Shown piece after piece: positions 50,713 through 59,952 of a stretch of 64,000 nucleotides of DNA (position 1 is the stretch's first letter; each line of letters begins with the position of its first letter). Source of the DNA: Saprospiraceae bacterium (GTDB lineage Bacteria; Bacteroidota; Bacteroidia; Chitinophagales; Saprospiraceae); NCBI GenBank assembly GCA_027080725.1, contig JALWRC010000025.1, forward strand, positions 20,479 through 84,478, in the 5' to 3' direction. The position numbers were made by a program, and so were the translations under genes. The notes under the pieces were generated by a model. The model was not told the DNA's origin, ran no database searches, and worked only from the letters and a program-made list of their open reading frames with translations.

Positions 50713-50982
50713 GATTAATGGAAGATTAAGCTTGCCACTCCATTCTGTTCTTACTTCCAATAAATATAGCAGTATTGGAGGCAGAAATGAACGCAAATTT
50801 TTATCAAAAGGAGTTGGCGACCGGCTAGTAGTTTGGGAGAATAAAGGATTGATAATTCCTTTTTTTGGGCTGTATTTGGTTTTTTCGACAATTATCCTTT
50901 ACTTTTGGCCTATACAATGATTGAAAGGAACCTCTGTTAATACAGTATTGGTTTATATACATTCACCCTAAAACCTTACACC

Positions 50983-51408
50983 ATGAAAAATCTATTTCAC
51001 ATTTTCATTCTTGTCACATTATTGGTTTGTTCCCTGCCCGACCGGAGTTTCGCCGTGCTTCAAGCGCATCCTGCACCACCCAAACAGGAATCCTTTTGGA
51101 AGCGCCTCCGGCAAACCTCCCACCAATACATACGGGACGTGAAGGCACGGTACAAAGCCGTTAGAAAAGAGGGGTCACTCAACCGGCGACTAATCGGCAT
51201 TGGTCTACTCTTTACCACCCTGTTTGCCGGTATCTATCTGATCTTTTGGGAAGCTGCTAATAACACGAAGGACCTATCCGATTGGGGAGCCTACTTTTCC
51301 GTACTTCTAATATCTCTAATGATATTGGTGGTGTTCTTTGTCATTTTTCTTATTGGCTTTATCGCCGAGATGCTGAGGATTCGCTCCAAAAAAGCGGTGG
51401 GGAGATAG
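50983..51408 (+). CDS. Small secreted/membrane protein, tandem family member 3
   Basis: A 141-residue paralogue with MKNLFHIFILVTLLVCSLPD as signal, then LPDRSFAVLQAHPAPPKQES as in the other copies. The KRLRQTSHQYIRDVKARYKAVRKEGSLNRRL stretch is close to member 1. Its upstream region is different from the other two except for ATTCACCCTAA near the start, so promoter exchange did not include this copy. The function is unknown. Confidence 0.7.
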   Translation: MKNLFHIFILVTLLVCSLPDRSFAVLQAHPAPPKQESFWKRLRQTSHQYIRDVKARYKAVRKEGSLNRRLIGIGLLFTTLFAGIYLIFWEAANNTKDLSDWGAYFSVLLISLMILVVFFVIFLIGFIAEMLRIRSKKAVGR

Positions 51409-51557
51409 AGCATAAAGAGGCACCTCCTCCAAGCTACCCGGTAGAGTGGATATAAGTTGTCATTGGAGTAACTACTATTAATGCCTTTGGCCACTTATAT
51501 TTATTAATTCCATATTATAGAACTTTATTCCACGGTTTTTGTTAATAGTATAATTCT

Positions 51558-51851
51558 ATGCGGGTTGTAACACCAAGGAGGCTTTCGGAATTTGCATTAA
51601 GATATCCTTCATCTCGAATTCCTCTGCTCATTTGGTATGAGGTGGTCAGAACAGCAAAATGGGAGTCTTTCAATGATATAAAGCAAGATTTCAACTCTGT
51701 GGACTACGTTGGGAATAACAGATATGTTTTTAACATTAAAGGTAGTGATTTTAGAATTGTGGTTATCATCATTTTTATTTCCAAGAAAGTGTATGTAAGT
51801 TTTATTGGTACTCATGATGAATACAGTAAGATAAATGCTAAAACGATATAA
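51558..51851 (+). CDS. higB: HigB-type toxin (mRNA interferase)
   Basis: A 97-residue RelE/HigB-fold protein. The motif DFRIVVIIIFISKKVYVSFIGTHDEY is the conserved C-terminal half of Bacteroidota HigB proteins, with the conserved His in GTHDEY. It would cut mRNA on the ribosome when not bound by HigA. The toxin gene comes first, the order of higBA modules. The antitoxin starts 1 base after its stop. Confidence 0.85.
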   Translation: MRVVTPRRLSEFALRYPSSRIPLLIWYEVVRTAKWESFNDIKQDFNSVDYVGNNRYVFNIKGSDFRIVVIIIFISKKVYVSFIGTHDEYSKINAKTI

Positions 51852-51852
51852 A

Positions 51853-52206
51853 ATGAATGCTAAAGAATATAAGCTAAAAACCAAACGGATGGAAGAATTA
51901 CTGAAATCTTTAACCATAAAAGGCAGCTTATCACCTGATCAGAAGAAAGAATTAGATGAAATTTCTGATATAATCGCCGATTATGAAGAAACTAATTTCC
52001 CGTTTGAAATAGAATCCTTGAAGGAAATGATTGAATTAAGGATGTACCAAAGAAAATTGAAACAAAAAGATGTAGCTCAAATCCTGGGAACTACTCCATC
52101 AAGAATTAGCGAAATATTGAATGGAAAAAGGAGTATAACAATGAAAATAGCCAAGGGTCTTTATAAAAAACTAAACATTGACCCAAAATTGATATTGAGT
52201 GATTAA
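51853..52206 (+). CDS. higA: HigA-type antitoxin
   Basis: A 117-residue XRE-type helix-turn-helix protein. The HTH is KQKDVAQILGTTPSRISEILNGKR near residues 73-96, and the N-terminal half is the long helical toxin-binding part of HigA. The ATG at 51853 is preferred over 51835, which lies inside higB. It would repress the operon together with HigB. Confidence 0.87.
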   Translation: MNAKEYKLKTKRMEELLKSLTIKGSLSPDQKKELDEISDIIADYEETNFPFEIESLKEMIELRMYQRKLKQKDVAQILGTTPSRISEILNGKRSITMKIAKGLYKKLNIDPKLILSD

Positions 52207-52260
52207 CACGACTATTGGCGACGGGGGAGATGGAAGAGATTCTCACCCTCCCCCTCCTCC

Positions 52261-52743
52261 TTACTGGCGGTAGATCTTATGGCATTGGATGCAGAAGTTG
52301 GTGGTGTGGGCGAGTGCCCGGAGGGATTTGTCCTTGTCCCGCTTCTTGAACACCTCGCTCATCTTGTCGGCGCTGGCATGAAATTGCAGGCCCAATTGCT
52401 CGAAGTTCTTATCTCCAAACGAAGCACACATCATCTTCATCTCCGTGGTAGAGCCGAGCTGTTTGTAGGCGACTTCAGAAGCTTCATCGTACCGGTCTTC
52501 CGCCAGGAGATTAATGATATCGTGTACGGCTTCGAGGTGGCTGCGCATATTCATCAATTGATGGTGTTTTTGCATGGGATTGAGATGCAGGGATTTTCTG
52601 GAGTCTTGCCCCATAGAAGTATGCATCATCGCCGGGGGATCGTCCTTTTTCGGGGATACGTGCTCTACACCCGGGTCTTTTTTCTCTTGACAGGCGAAGA
52701 CAAATAGCAATAGAAGAGGTAGAATAAGGGATGATTTTTTCAT
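52261..52743 (-). CDS. Cytochrome c'-like lipoprotein
   Basis: A 160-residue lipoprotein with lipobox FVFAC at Cys18. The haem site is CIQCH at Cys151-His155, five residues from the C-terminus, the position typical of cytochrome c' four-helix bundles (C-terminal CxxCH with a following Tyr/Arg). The preceding sequence is helical and rich in His and Met. It is the last gene of a three-gene lipoprotein operon with a copper-amine-oxidase-like protein and a dihaem peroxidase, so it is a candidate electron acceptor or donor for them. Confidence 0.75.
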   Translation of the reverse strand: MKKSSLILPLLLLFVFACQEKKDPGVEHVSPKKDDPPAMMHTSMGQDSRKSLHLNPMQKHHQLMNMRSHLEAVHDIINLLAEDRYDEASEVAYKQLGSTTEMKMMCASFGDKNFEQLGLQFHASADKMSEVFKKRDKDKSLRALAHTTNFCIQCHKIYRQ

Positions 52744-52768
52744 ATTATAAATTAACATATTTAAGGGA

Positions 52769-54589
52769 TTATTTTATAGGTACAAATCTCGGTCCGCACT
52801 GTCCGGGCCATACCCGGGTAACGGCTTTGCCGTCTTTAATCAAGGAAGTCGCCCAGCAGTACTCCTTACCGGGGGTATTGTCATTTTGCATTACGGGAAC
52901 ATACCAGAAGACGAGTTGCTTGCCCTCCAGCGTCTCAGCAGGAGAAGTGTAAACCTCGGGCCCCTGACGATAGTCTTTGTTGCAGCAAGAGCCGAAGGAA
53001 GTCATGTTTTGCTCCCCTTCATCTTTATCTTTGTGATAAACGGAGAGGTATGAAAAGGCATTATCCCCTCTTGAAACAGCATCCCAGTGGCCCCGGTCCG
53101 GGGCGATATAGTATCCTTTGCCCTCGTCGTTTATCATCCGGAATAAGTAACCTTTGGGAGAATATTTTGTTTGGGGAGTTTGTTGGTGCCACCCTTCTTT
53201 TTCCCAACGCTTCCACCCGGAGCCGTCCCATTGTTCGAAATGGTAGGGATGGGCTTTATCTTGCGACAGATGTACGCGAAAAACGGGGCGATAGACGCCC
53301 GGCACACCGCATCCTCTACCGAGTTGGATTCCCATGATGCGAAAGCTGCCGTCCGGATAAAACGCATACTTGTTTTGGTACCGGTAGTTGCAGGGTTTGG
53401 GCCAGACAGGGCTTCTGAAATCCTGCAATATGCTATAGCCTGCCCCTCCTTTTATCACCTCGAAAGCAGGTCCCCCGAATGCCACTACGGCTGCGGTGCT
53501 AAACAGTGGGCATCCCATGGCGTCATTGTATCCAAACCCGTCTTTCTTCGAATAACTCACATGCCAATCGAGGATTTTTGCACTCTTGATCACCGGATGG
53601 TGGTCGAAGCCGACGCGGGTGATTTCCAACCCATCGGAAGAGGTGATGCGATAGGTGACGTCCCATTTTCCCAGCGTCGTGTCATTGTCTTTGGCACAAA
53701 ACCGCTTCATGACGACTTCATCCTGCAGGGCCCTTTCGGTCACCGGCTGTACCCGTCCTGCTTCTTTTCCGACGTTGGTCCATTTTAAGCCGATGAGCTT
53801 AAAATCCGTCAAATCGATGATGGTCCATAGCGCCCGGTCGCCCTTAGTGAAGGTGGGGGCTACACAGAGGTGTTGGCAGCGTTCGCAAAGGGTGTGATTG
53901 AGGGCGGTTTGGACATTGGACATGACGATATCTTTCTCGGCCGGATTCATACCCAATGCCAAAATGACATCGTCGGATGCCAGGGCCACTGCCACGGCTA
54001 TCTTGTGCAGGATGGGACTGATAGTCGGGTGCGCCCCTTCCGGGTGATCGACTCTTAGCACTTTACGGGTGTCCGGGCTGACGATGGCAATGGTCGCTTT
54101 GTTGTAAAAGAAATTGTACATTGCGACGCGGTAACAATCGTATTCCTTGCACACTCGCACCAGGTCGCACGTCAAATCCCCGGGCATCGCCTTGCGTACC
54201 GACATGATCTCGTTGCGCAGAGGGATATGCCGGGCCGTATCATATACCCAATGGATAAATCCGGTATCCTTAAGTGCGAGCTGTTCGGCCTCATAAGCCT
54301 TGCCCTCTCCTAAATCCTGCAAACTGATATCCATTACAGGAGGCTCTTTGGCGAGACTTTCGCGCAGACGCTTGCGATAGAAAACGAGTTCCGGAATTTT
54401 GGCTTCCAGTTGCGAGAGAGGAGGAGATTGGGTGAGCTTCCCGACGCTGCTTGGGAGGGGCTTTTTTATCTGTGTATCGCTGCGATTACTCTCCTGCTGA
54501 CAGGAGCTGAAAAGAAGCAAGAGTACAGCTGAAGTCAAACCATATCTCACGGTCTTGCTAATCAATGATATTACGCTATTCGGTTGCAT
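52769..54589 (-). CDS. Copper-amine-oxidase-like lipoprotein lacking recognisable copper ligands
   Basis: A 606-residue lipoprotein (lipobox LLFSSC, Cys30). Blocks recall the copper amine oxidase (CAO) catalytic domain: WDVTYRITSSDGLEITRVGF (about 309-328), FGYNDAMGCP (352-361), CNYRYQNKYAFYPDGSF (400-416, at the TPQ site N-Y-x-Y) and QLVFWYVPV (558-566, like VLWYTFGV). The CAO copper histidines (HxH about 35 residues after the TPQ Tyr, and His near the C-terminus) appear replaced by YRP and by Gln/Asn. The tyrosine site is thus kept and the metal site is not. It overlaps the upstream dihaem peroxidase gene by 14 bases. The homology is my reading from pattern similarity and is not tested. Confidence 0.55.
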   Translation of the reverse strand: MQPNSVISLISKTVRYGLTSAVLLLLFSSCQQESNRSDTQIKKPLPSSVGKLTQSPPLSQLEAKIPELVFYRKRLRESLAKEPPVMDISLQDLGEGKAYEAEQLALKDTGFIHWVYDTARHIPLRNEIMSVRKAMPGDLTCDLVRVCKEYDCYRVAMYNFFYNKATIAIVSPDTRKVLRVDHPEGAHPTISPILHKIAVAVALASDDVILALGMNPAEKDIVMSNVQTALNHTLCERCQHLCVAPTFTKGDRALWTIIDLTDFKLIGLKWTNVGKEAGRVQPVTERALQDEVVMKRFCAKDNDTTLGKWDVTYRITSSDGLEITRVGFDHHPVIKSAKILDWHVSYSKKDGFGYNDAMGCPLFSTAAVVAFGGPAFEVIKGGAGYSILQDFRSPVWPKPCNYRYQNKYAFYPDGSFRIMGIQLGRGCGVPGVYRPVFRVHLSQDKAHPYHFEQWDGSGWKRWEKEGWHQQTPQTKYSPKGYLFRMINDEGKGYYIAPDRGHWDAVSRGDNAFSYLSVYHKDKDEGEQNMTSFGSCCNKDYRQGPEVYTSPAETLEGKQLVFWYVPVMQNDNTPGKEYCWATSLIKDGKAVTRVWPGQCGPRFVPIK

Positions 54590-55655
54590 CCATTATATCT
54601 TTTCGGTTGTCCAATTCCATCCATTTGTACGAGGGTAATGTGCCGGTAAGGGTCTTCAAAAAGGAAATCATCGCCTTAATTTGATGCTTTTTTGGATAAT
54701 ATCCACTGGCGTTAGCCATGAGGTCGATGGCATCATCGAGTGCCGGGACGCTTCCATCGTGAAAGTAAGGGGCGGTCTCGACCACATTGCGCAAGGAGGG
54801 CACTTTGAATGCCAGTTTATCCGCCGGGTTTCCGGTAACCAGATACCTCCCGGCGTCATACGAATCGCTGTGTGTATATTCCCAATACGGCCTTTCGCCG
54901 GGAAACTGGCTCGCCCGGTCTCCCCCCAGCAAGGTGCCCGAATGACAACGGACACACTTCCACTGTATAAATAATCGCAAGCCCCGGTTTTCTTCCTGAG
55001 AGAGTGCGGCTTCTCCCCTTAAAAACGTATCCCACTTGCTTGGGGTGAGCAGGATACGTTCGAACGCTCCGATAACTTCTCCTACATCCTCCAAGGTCAG
55101 GGTCTTGTGTCCGTAGTACTGACGAAAGAATGGACCATAGACGCTGTCTTGTTGCAAAAATCGCAAAAGAGCCGTGGTGTCTTTGGTCCCCATCTCCCTT
55201 TCGGACATCAAAGGACCGGTCCATTGCTCTTCGATGGTTCTCACCCGTGCGTCCCAAAATTGTCCGTATTGCAAGGCTGCATTGAGCACCGAAGGGGCAT
55301 TTCTACGGCCGTGCAAGCCCTTGTGCCCGACAGAAGTGGCCAAACCATCTATTCCGTAGTGTTGGATATCGTGGCAGGTGGCACAACTTATCTCTTTGGA
55401 AGCGGACAATCGCCCATCATAGAAAAGGTCCTTGCCCATGATTACTTTGGCCCGGTCGGCAGGCGTCCAATGGCTCGTGTCATAGTGCGGCAGTGGCGTA
55501 AAATATTGATGGAGCATACTGCTTTCAAAGCGTCCACCCGGAGTAAAATCCGGCTTTTGCTCCTCTTTGCTGCAGGAGATAAACCCGCAGCCCGCCATCG
55601 CACTTATCAGGAGTACGGCGATTACCCGCACTTTAAAATGTAGATTCCCGGTCAT
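54576..55655 (-). CDS. Dihaem cytochrome c peroxidase / MauG-family lipoprotein
   Basis: About 359 residues from the ATG at 55655, whose signal ends in a lipobox (LISAMAGC); an ATG at 55685 is a possible earlier start, and a TTG at 55745 is less likely. The two c-type haem sites are CATCHDIQHYG and CVRCHSGTLL, and FKVPSLRNVVETAPYFHDGSV is the family signature near the C-terminus. Members are either H2O2-reducing peroxidases or MauG-type enzymes that build quinone cofactors in a partner protein. The overlap with the CAO-like gene favours the second possibility, by inference. Confidence 0.85.
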   Translation of the reverse strand: MTGNLHFKVRVIAVLLISAMAGCGFISCSKEEQKPDFTPGGRFESSMLHQYFTPLPHYDTSHWTPADRAKVIMGKDLFYDGRLSASKEISCATCHDIQHYGIDGLATSVGHKGLHGRRNAPSVLNAALQYGQFWDARVRTIEEQWTGPLMSEREMGTKDTTALLRFLQQDSVYGPFFRQYYGHKTLTLEDVGEVIGAFERILLTPSKWDTFLRGEAALSQEENRGLRLFIQWKCVRCHSGTLLGGDRASQFPGERPYWEYTHSDSYDAGRYLVTGNPADKLAFKVPSLRNVVETAPYFHDGSVPALDDAIDLMANASGYYPKKHQIKAMISFLKTLTGTLPSYKWMELDNRKDIMDATE

Positions 55656-56028
55656 ATTTACCAAAATGGATTTCGATATGGACATATGTGGCAAAGGATT
55701 TGCAGTAAAAAAGATGGTGTTATGACTGAGGAGATGGTATGGCAATTGTCCACCATTTCATCTGTTTGCTTTTTATTGTTTTTTAAAGGTCAGATGGAAC
55801 CTTTACAATTAAAACAATCATTCCCTCGTGGGCTTAATGATTCTTTTAATCATGTCGGTTTCATACCTCGTAAATAATACACGTAAATATTTGCCTGTCA
55901 ACAAAATGATATTGAAGTGCAAATATGAATATTTTTTTAATATATACATAGTGTCTACAAGAGATACCTGTTTGATTTTGAAACGTTTTTTTAGAATTCT
56001 TGAAGATGCTAAACAACTAAAATAAACA
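55656..56028. other. Intergenic region between divergent operons
   Basis: No gene was seen. A minus-strand frame at 55818-56282 overlaps the next gene antisense and lacks coding character. A copy of the dispersed motif lies at 55748-55761. The region holds the promoters of the peroxidase operon and of the LRR protein, which I could not place. Confidence 0.5.
55748..55761 (-). repeat. Copy of the dispersed motif ATGAAATGGTGGAC
   Basis: The plus strand reads GTCCACCATTTCAT, identical over 14 bases to both tandem copies at 8281 and 8301, more than 47 kb away. Confidence 0.9.
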
Positions 56029-59000
56029 ATGAAGACCATTCTGTCCATATTATTGGTGCTCGTAGGGGCTGTAAGCACCATGGTGTTTGTCAAATCTAAT
56101 GAATATGCCCCATCCGGTGGATTGGACCCCAATGATTCTCTGGCTCTGGTAGCGCTGTACGAAGCGACCAATGGTCCGCAGTGGAAGAATAGTTGGGATT
56201 TAACCTCCCCCGTGAGCACATGGTATGGAGTTGTGCTGGATGCCTCGGGACAAAAGGTAATACGACTCGAACTCGACAACAATGGACTCGATGGTTACTT
56301 ACCGGAAGCCATCGGGCGCTTGGATGGATTGGTGACCTTGCGCATGCCGAGAAATGCACTCAAAAGCCATATGCCGGACAGTCTCTCTTCCTTGGGCAGC
56401 TTACGCCAACTGATCCTCTTCGACAACCAATTGGATGGCGCGTTTCCGGATAGTATGCAGCTCATGGCCTCTTTGCGGATGATCTCCCTCACCGGCAACC
56501 GGTTGGACCAACCTCTCCCGGCTTCGATGGGGAAAATGCCACAGTTGGAGGTCCTTATCCTTAGCAACAACGACATTCCCGGCCCCATTCCCGCTTCATT
56601 CTCCGACTTGGTCTCCCTCAGGACTTGCAATATGACCAACAATGACTTGACGGGTCCACTACCGGAACAAATTGGGCATATGGCCGCGCTTCAAGAGCTC
56701 TTATTGAGCAATAACCGGATAGACGGCAGAGTGCCCGCATCGATTGCCCAACTCAACAGCCTAAAGTATCTGTGGTTGGACCACAACGAGCTCATCGATA
56801 CTTTCCCCGCGATCCAATTGCCACAGCTCGTGAGTCTCCGACTCGATTTTAACCGGTTGACCGGCCTTCCCGACCTGACGGATATGGCCAAACTGCACGA
56901 CACTTCCCCCAATGGCGTCAATGTCATCCACAACCAACTCTCCTTTGAAGATATATTGCCCAATTTACCCCTCATTGACTCTGCTTCCCGGTTTGATTAT
57001 TGGCCGCAAGATACCATTGTCCTCAAGGACACTTTTTATCTTTCGGTCGGGGATCAATTTAGCTACAAACTACCCTTTGACGACACCGTTGGAACCAATA
57101 CTTATAAGTGGTTTAAGTACAATGTCCAAAAGGAAATCACACGGACCAACCGGTTTACCATCCCACGGGTTCAGTTTTTGGATGCCGGAGATTATCACTG
57201 TCTTGTAACCAACGCCACACTGGACAGTATCACCCTTAAAGCCTATTCCTTTACGCTTATCATCAAGGGGAATACAGGATGTGGCAATCCTCCACCTGCC
57301 GATGAGTGTTATCTCGCCAAGGTCAATTGTGCTCTTGGCGACTTGGATGAGTATTGCGCTCAGACGGATCGGGTCCGGCCGGTAGAAATATTCTCTTTTT
57401 GTGGGAAACTGATGCCGCTTGCAGACCGGGATTGGTTTGCGTTTAAGGCCGGAGCTACACATGCGCGCATCCGTATCACCCCATTCAGCTGTTCGACTAA
57501 TCCCGGAAGTGGCTTGGTGGCTCTGGTGTTTGAGGATTGCTCGCTGGGCACACCACTCAACTGCGATACATTCTGCACCCAATCCACCATTGACATTAAC
57601 CTCGAGGGGTTGACCGTCGGCAAAGATTATTATTTACTCATTGGCGGTTGTGCCGGAGGGTGCTACTACCAAATATCTATTAAGGAAGGCGGCGAAGGCG
57701 TGCAGCTCGAAGAACCGGGCAGCATCCGCGGACAGGACTCCATATGCGATCACAGCGCTTTTTATAACTACACCCTGGATAGCTCGATAGACGGGGCGGT
57801 GAAGTACGAATGGTCGATCACGGATGAAGCGCCGGTTTATACCCTTCTGCCCAAGTTGAATACACAGTGGCCATCTCCGGGCTCATTCCGGCTTTGCGTC
57901 CGGGGCGTGGGGTTGTGCGATACGACGGAATATTCCTGTAGGAATATCACGGTATTCCCCGAACTCACGTATGAAGATTTGAATATCACTTCCGTGTCCG
58001 ATCAAGAGAAGTACTACGTCGAGTTTCGCATTATGGGTGGCATCGCCCCCTACGTCATCTCCGGGCAAGGAGGAACTTATAATGTGGTCAACCGGACATT
58101 TACCAGTGATTTGATCGCTTGTGGCACGCCCTATTCGATTACCGTGACTGATGGCAATAAGTGTTCTTTCACTCTTGAAGGGACCGAGTATTGCAGTTGC
58201 ACGACAGAGGCGGGGACCCTGTTTGGCGACGATACCCTGGTCGCTTGCGAAGGGGCTGCATTCAAGGTGTTTGGCAACAATGACGCCACCTTGGACTCCA
58301 ATGACATCGGGGTCTTCATTTGGTATGAAATGGTAAAGGATGGCTCCTTTGATAACATTATTGAGCTCAGTGACAATGGAGTGTTTCATTACAACGACCA
58401 ATTGGTAGAGCTCAACAAGGCGTATCGCATTCAGTACCTCGTCGCCAACCGGACCAATAACGGAGGCATCGACTGGTTGGATCCTTGCCTGGATACCACC
58501 CCGGCGCATATCCTATTTTACCAACCTCGCCCGGAGGCATTTGCCGGAAAGGATACGACGGTTTGCTTTGGAAATTTCAACCTGAATGCGCGTTTCACTT
58601 CACCGGGGAGCGAGGGAAGATGGCAGTTTATCTCCGGTCCGGATACGCCACAGATTGTCAGGTACAAAGACCCGGGTACGAGTGTGCATGTCATCTCCCC
58701 TGGCAAATACCGGTTCTATTGGTTGGAGATACAAGGTACCTGCATTGATGGTGATACCGTTGAGGTCACTGTCCGTCCGCCGGTACAATTGGATATCGAG
58801 GGAGCCCGGGCGCTCTGCGAAGGCCTGGAGACACGTCTCGAAGTGGGGGCTCCCTTTGAGCACTACCTTTGGTCGACGGGAGACACGGCGCGGGCGATTA
58901 CCGTGACGAAGCCGGGATTTTATGGTATCACCGTCACTGACGCCTTTGGATGTACTGCGGATAAGACAATCGAACTCAAGACCAAGCAAGGGCCTCAACC

Positions 59001-59868
59001 GATTATTACCGGTGAGACTAAAGCTTGTTCCGGTGATACGTTGCAACTCCGCCTTCGGCATCCATATACCTCCTATCGCTGGTCCAATGGCGAAACCGGG
59101 GTGATTGCCCATATCCTCCAAGGAGGAATCGTTTGCGTGACTGTCACAGATGAGGACGGGTGCGAGGGGGACGACTGCACCGAGATATCCTTTGCTGATG
59201 CTACCACCACCCTTTTGCATGAAACCCTGTGCTTCGGAGACAGCATTGTGGTAGGAGGCAAGCCGGTTACCCAAGCAGGACGCTTTGTCATTACCTTGCC
59301 CAATGCCAATTCCAATGGCTGCGACAGTACGATTATTGTAGAAGTAGATACACTGCCGGAGATTGTTTTGGTGGACACCTTGTTGGTACATGATGACGGC
59401 AGCCACAATGGATTGATCAATATCCAAATAGCCGGAGGAAAACCTCCGTATGAATACCTGTGGAACAATGGCAGCAAATCCTCATTCGTAAAAAATCTCA
59501 GTGCAGGAAGTTATAGTGTTACCGTGACGGATGCCAATCTGTGTACCCGAAACTATGACTTTGTAATTAAAGACTTGAGCGCAACAAAACGCCCGTCAAG
59601 GGCATCAGAAATGGAGTTGGACTTTTATCCTAATACGGTCTCTCGGGGAGAAGCGTCCTTCTTCACATACCGCTCCTCCAGCCCGGTAAAACTCCAATTA
59701 GTGGGGTATTCTCTCTCCGGAAAAACCATCTTTACCAAGCGGCTTTTCTCCAAAAGACAGAGTCAGACAGAGCGATTGGATGCCACCAATATTGCCCGTG
59801 GGGTCTATTTCGTTTCTGTACAAAGAGATGGAGCCGTGATACAATCCTGGCGCTGGGTGGTGCATTGA
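56029..59868 (+). CDS. Large surface protein with leucine-rich repeats, PKD/SprB-type repeats and T9SS sorting domain
   Basis: A 1279-residue protein with signal peptide MKTILSILLVLVGAVSTMVF. LRRs span about residues 70-300 (LGSLRQLILFDNQLDG, MPQLEVLILSNNDIPG, MAALQELLLSNNRIDG), followed by an Ig-like domain (about 330-415, GDYHCLVTN), a pre-peptidase-like domain (DRDWFAFKAG onward, about 460-560), several SprB/PKD-like modules (YLWSTGDTARAITVTKPG; YLWNNGSKSSFVKNLSAG) and a C-terminal sorting domain. It is likely exported by T9SS and used in adhesion or gliding. Its 3' end is closed by a bidirectional terminator. Confidence 0.85.
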   Translation: MKTILSILLVLVGAVSTMVFVKSNEYAPSGGLDPNDSLALVALYEATNGPQWKNSWDLTSPVSTWYGVVLDASGQKVIRLELDNNGLDGYLPEAIGRLDGLVTLRMPRNALKSHMPDSLSSLGSLRQLILFDNQLDGAFPDSMQLMASLRMISLTGNRLDQPLPASMGKMPQLEVLILSNNDIPGPIPASFSDLVSLRTCNMTNNDLTGPLPEQIGHMAALQELLLSNNRIDGRVPASIAQLNSLKYLWLDHNELIDTFPAIQLPQLVSLRLDFNRLTGLPDLTDMAKLHDTSPNGVNVIHNQLSFEDILPNLPLIDSASRFDYWPQDTIVLKDTFYLSVGDQFSYKLPFDDTVGTNTYKWFKYNVQKEITRTNRFTIPRVQFLDAGDYHCLVTNATLDSITLKAYSFTLIIKGNTGCGNPPPADECYLAKVNCALGDLDEYCAQTDRVRPVEIFSFCGKLMPLADRDWFAFKAGATHARIRITPFSCSTNPGSGLVALVFEDCSLGTPLNCDTFCTQSTIDINLEGLTVGKDYYLLIGGCAGGCYYQISIKEGGEGVQLEEPGSIRGQDSICDHSAFYNYTLDSSIDGAVKYEWSITDEAPVYTLLPKLNTQWPSPGSFRLCVRGVGLCDTTEYSCRNITVFPELTYEDLNITSVSDQEKYYVEFRIMGGIAPYVISGQGGTYNVVNRTFTSDLIACGTPYSITVTDGNKCSFTLEGTEYCSCTTEAGTLFGDDTLVACEGAAFKVFGNNDATLDSNDIGVFIWYEMVKDGSFDNIIELSDNGVFHYNDQLVELNKAYRIQYLVANRTNNGGIDWLDPCLDTTPAHILFYQPRPEAFAGKDTTVCFGNFNLNARFTSPGSEGRWQFISGPDTPQIVRYKDPGTSVHVISPGKYRFYWLEIQGTCIDGDTVEVTVRPPVQLDIEGARALCEGLETRLEVGAPFEHYLWSTGDTARAITVTKPGFYGITVTDAFGCTADKTIELKTKQGPQPIITGETKACSGDTLQLRLRHPYTSYRWSNGETGVIAHILQGGIVCVTVTDEDGCEGDDCTEISFADATTTLLHETLCFGDSIVVGGKPVTQAGRFVITLPNANSNGCDSTIIVEVDTLPEIVLVDTLLVHDDGSHNGLINIQIAGGKPPYEYLWNNGSKSSFVKNLSAGSYSVTVTDANLCTRNYDFVIKDLSATKRPSRASEMELDFYPNTVSRGEASFFTYRSSSPVKLQLVGYSLSGKTIFTKRLFSKRQSQTERLDATNIARGVYFVSVQRDGAVIQSWRWVVH

Positions 59869-59902
59869 AGCCGCTGACAAATGAACGATTCACACAAAAA
59901 AC

Positions 59903-59929
59903 GGGGAGCAAGAATGCTCCCCTTTTTTT
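59903..59929. terminator. Bidirectional intrinsic terminator
   Basis: GGGGAGC (59903-59909), 6-base loop, GCTCCCC (59916-59922) and seven T; the A-rich stretch before the stem serves the minus strand. CACA before and TGTG after extend the pairing. It separates the convergent LRR protein and PPIase genes. Confidence 0.9.
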
Positions 59930-59952
59930 GTGTGATATTTTTGAAAGACAGA

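Noticed and set aside
50732..50920. 62-codon frame with a TTG start and one membrane segment
   Set aside because: No clear start, no family and only partial similarity to the neighbours' tails. It could be a fragment of a lost paralogue, but support is too thin.
52207..52260. Terminator between higA and the cytochrome c' gene
   Set aside because: A G-rich and a C-rich stretch could pair (GGGGGAG/CTCCCCC), but the loop is long and no T tract follows on either strand.
55818..56282. 154-codon minus-strand frame
   Set aside because: It overlaps the start of the LRR protein antisense and shows no coding pattern or signal.
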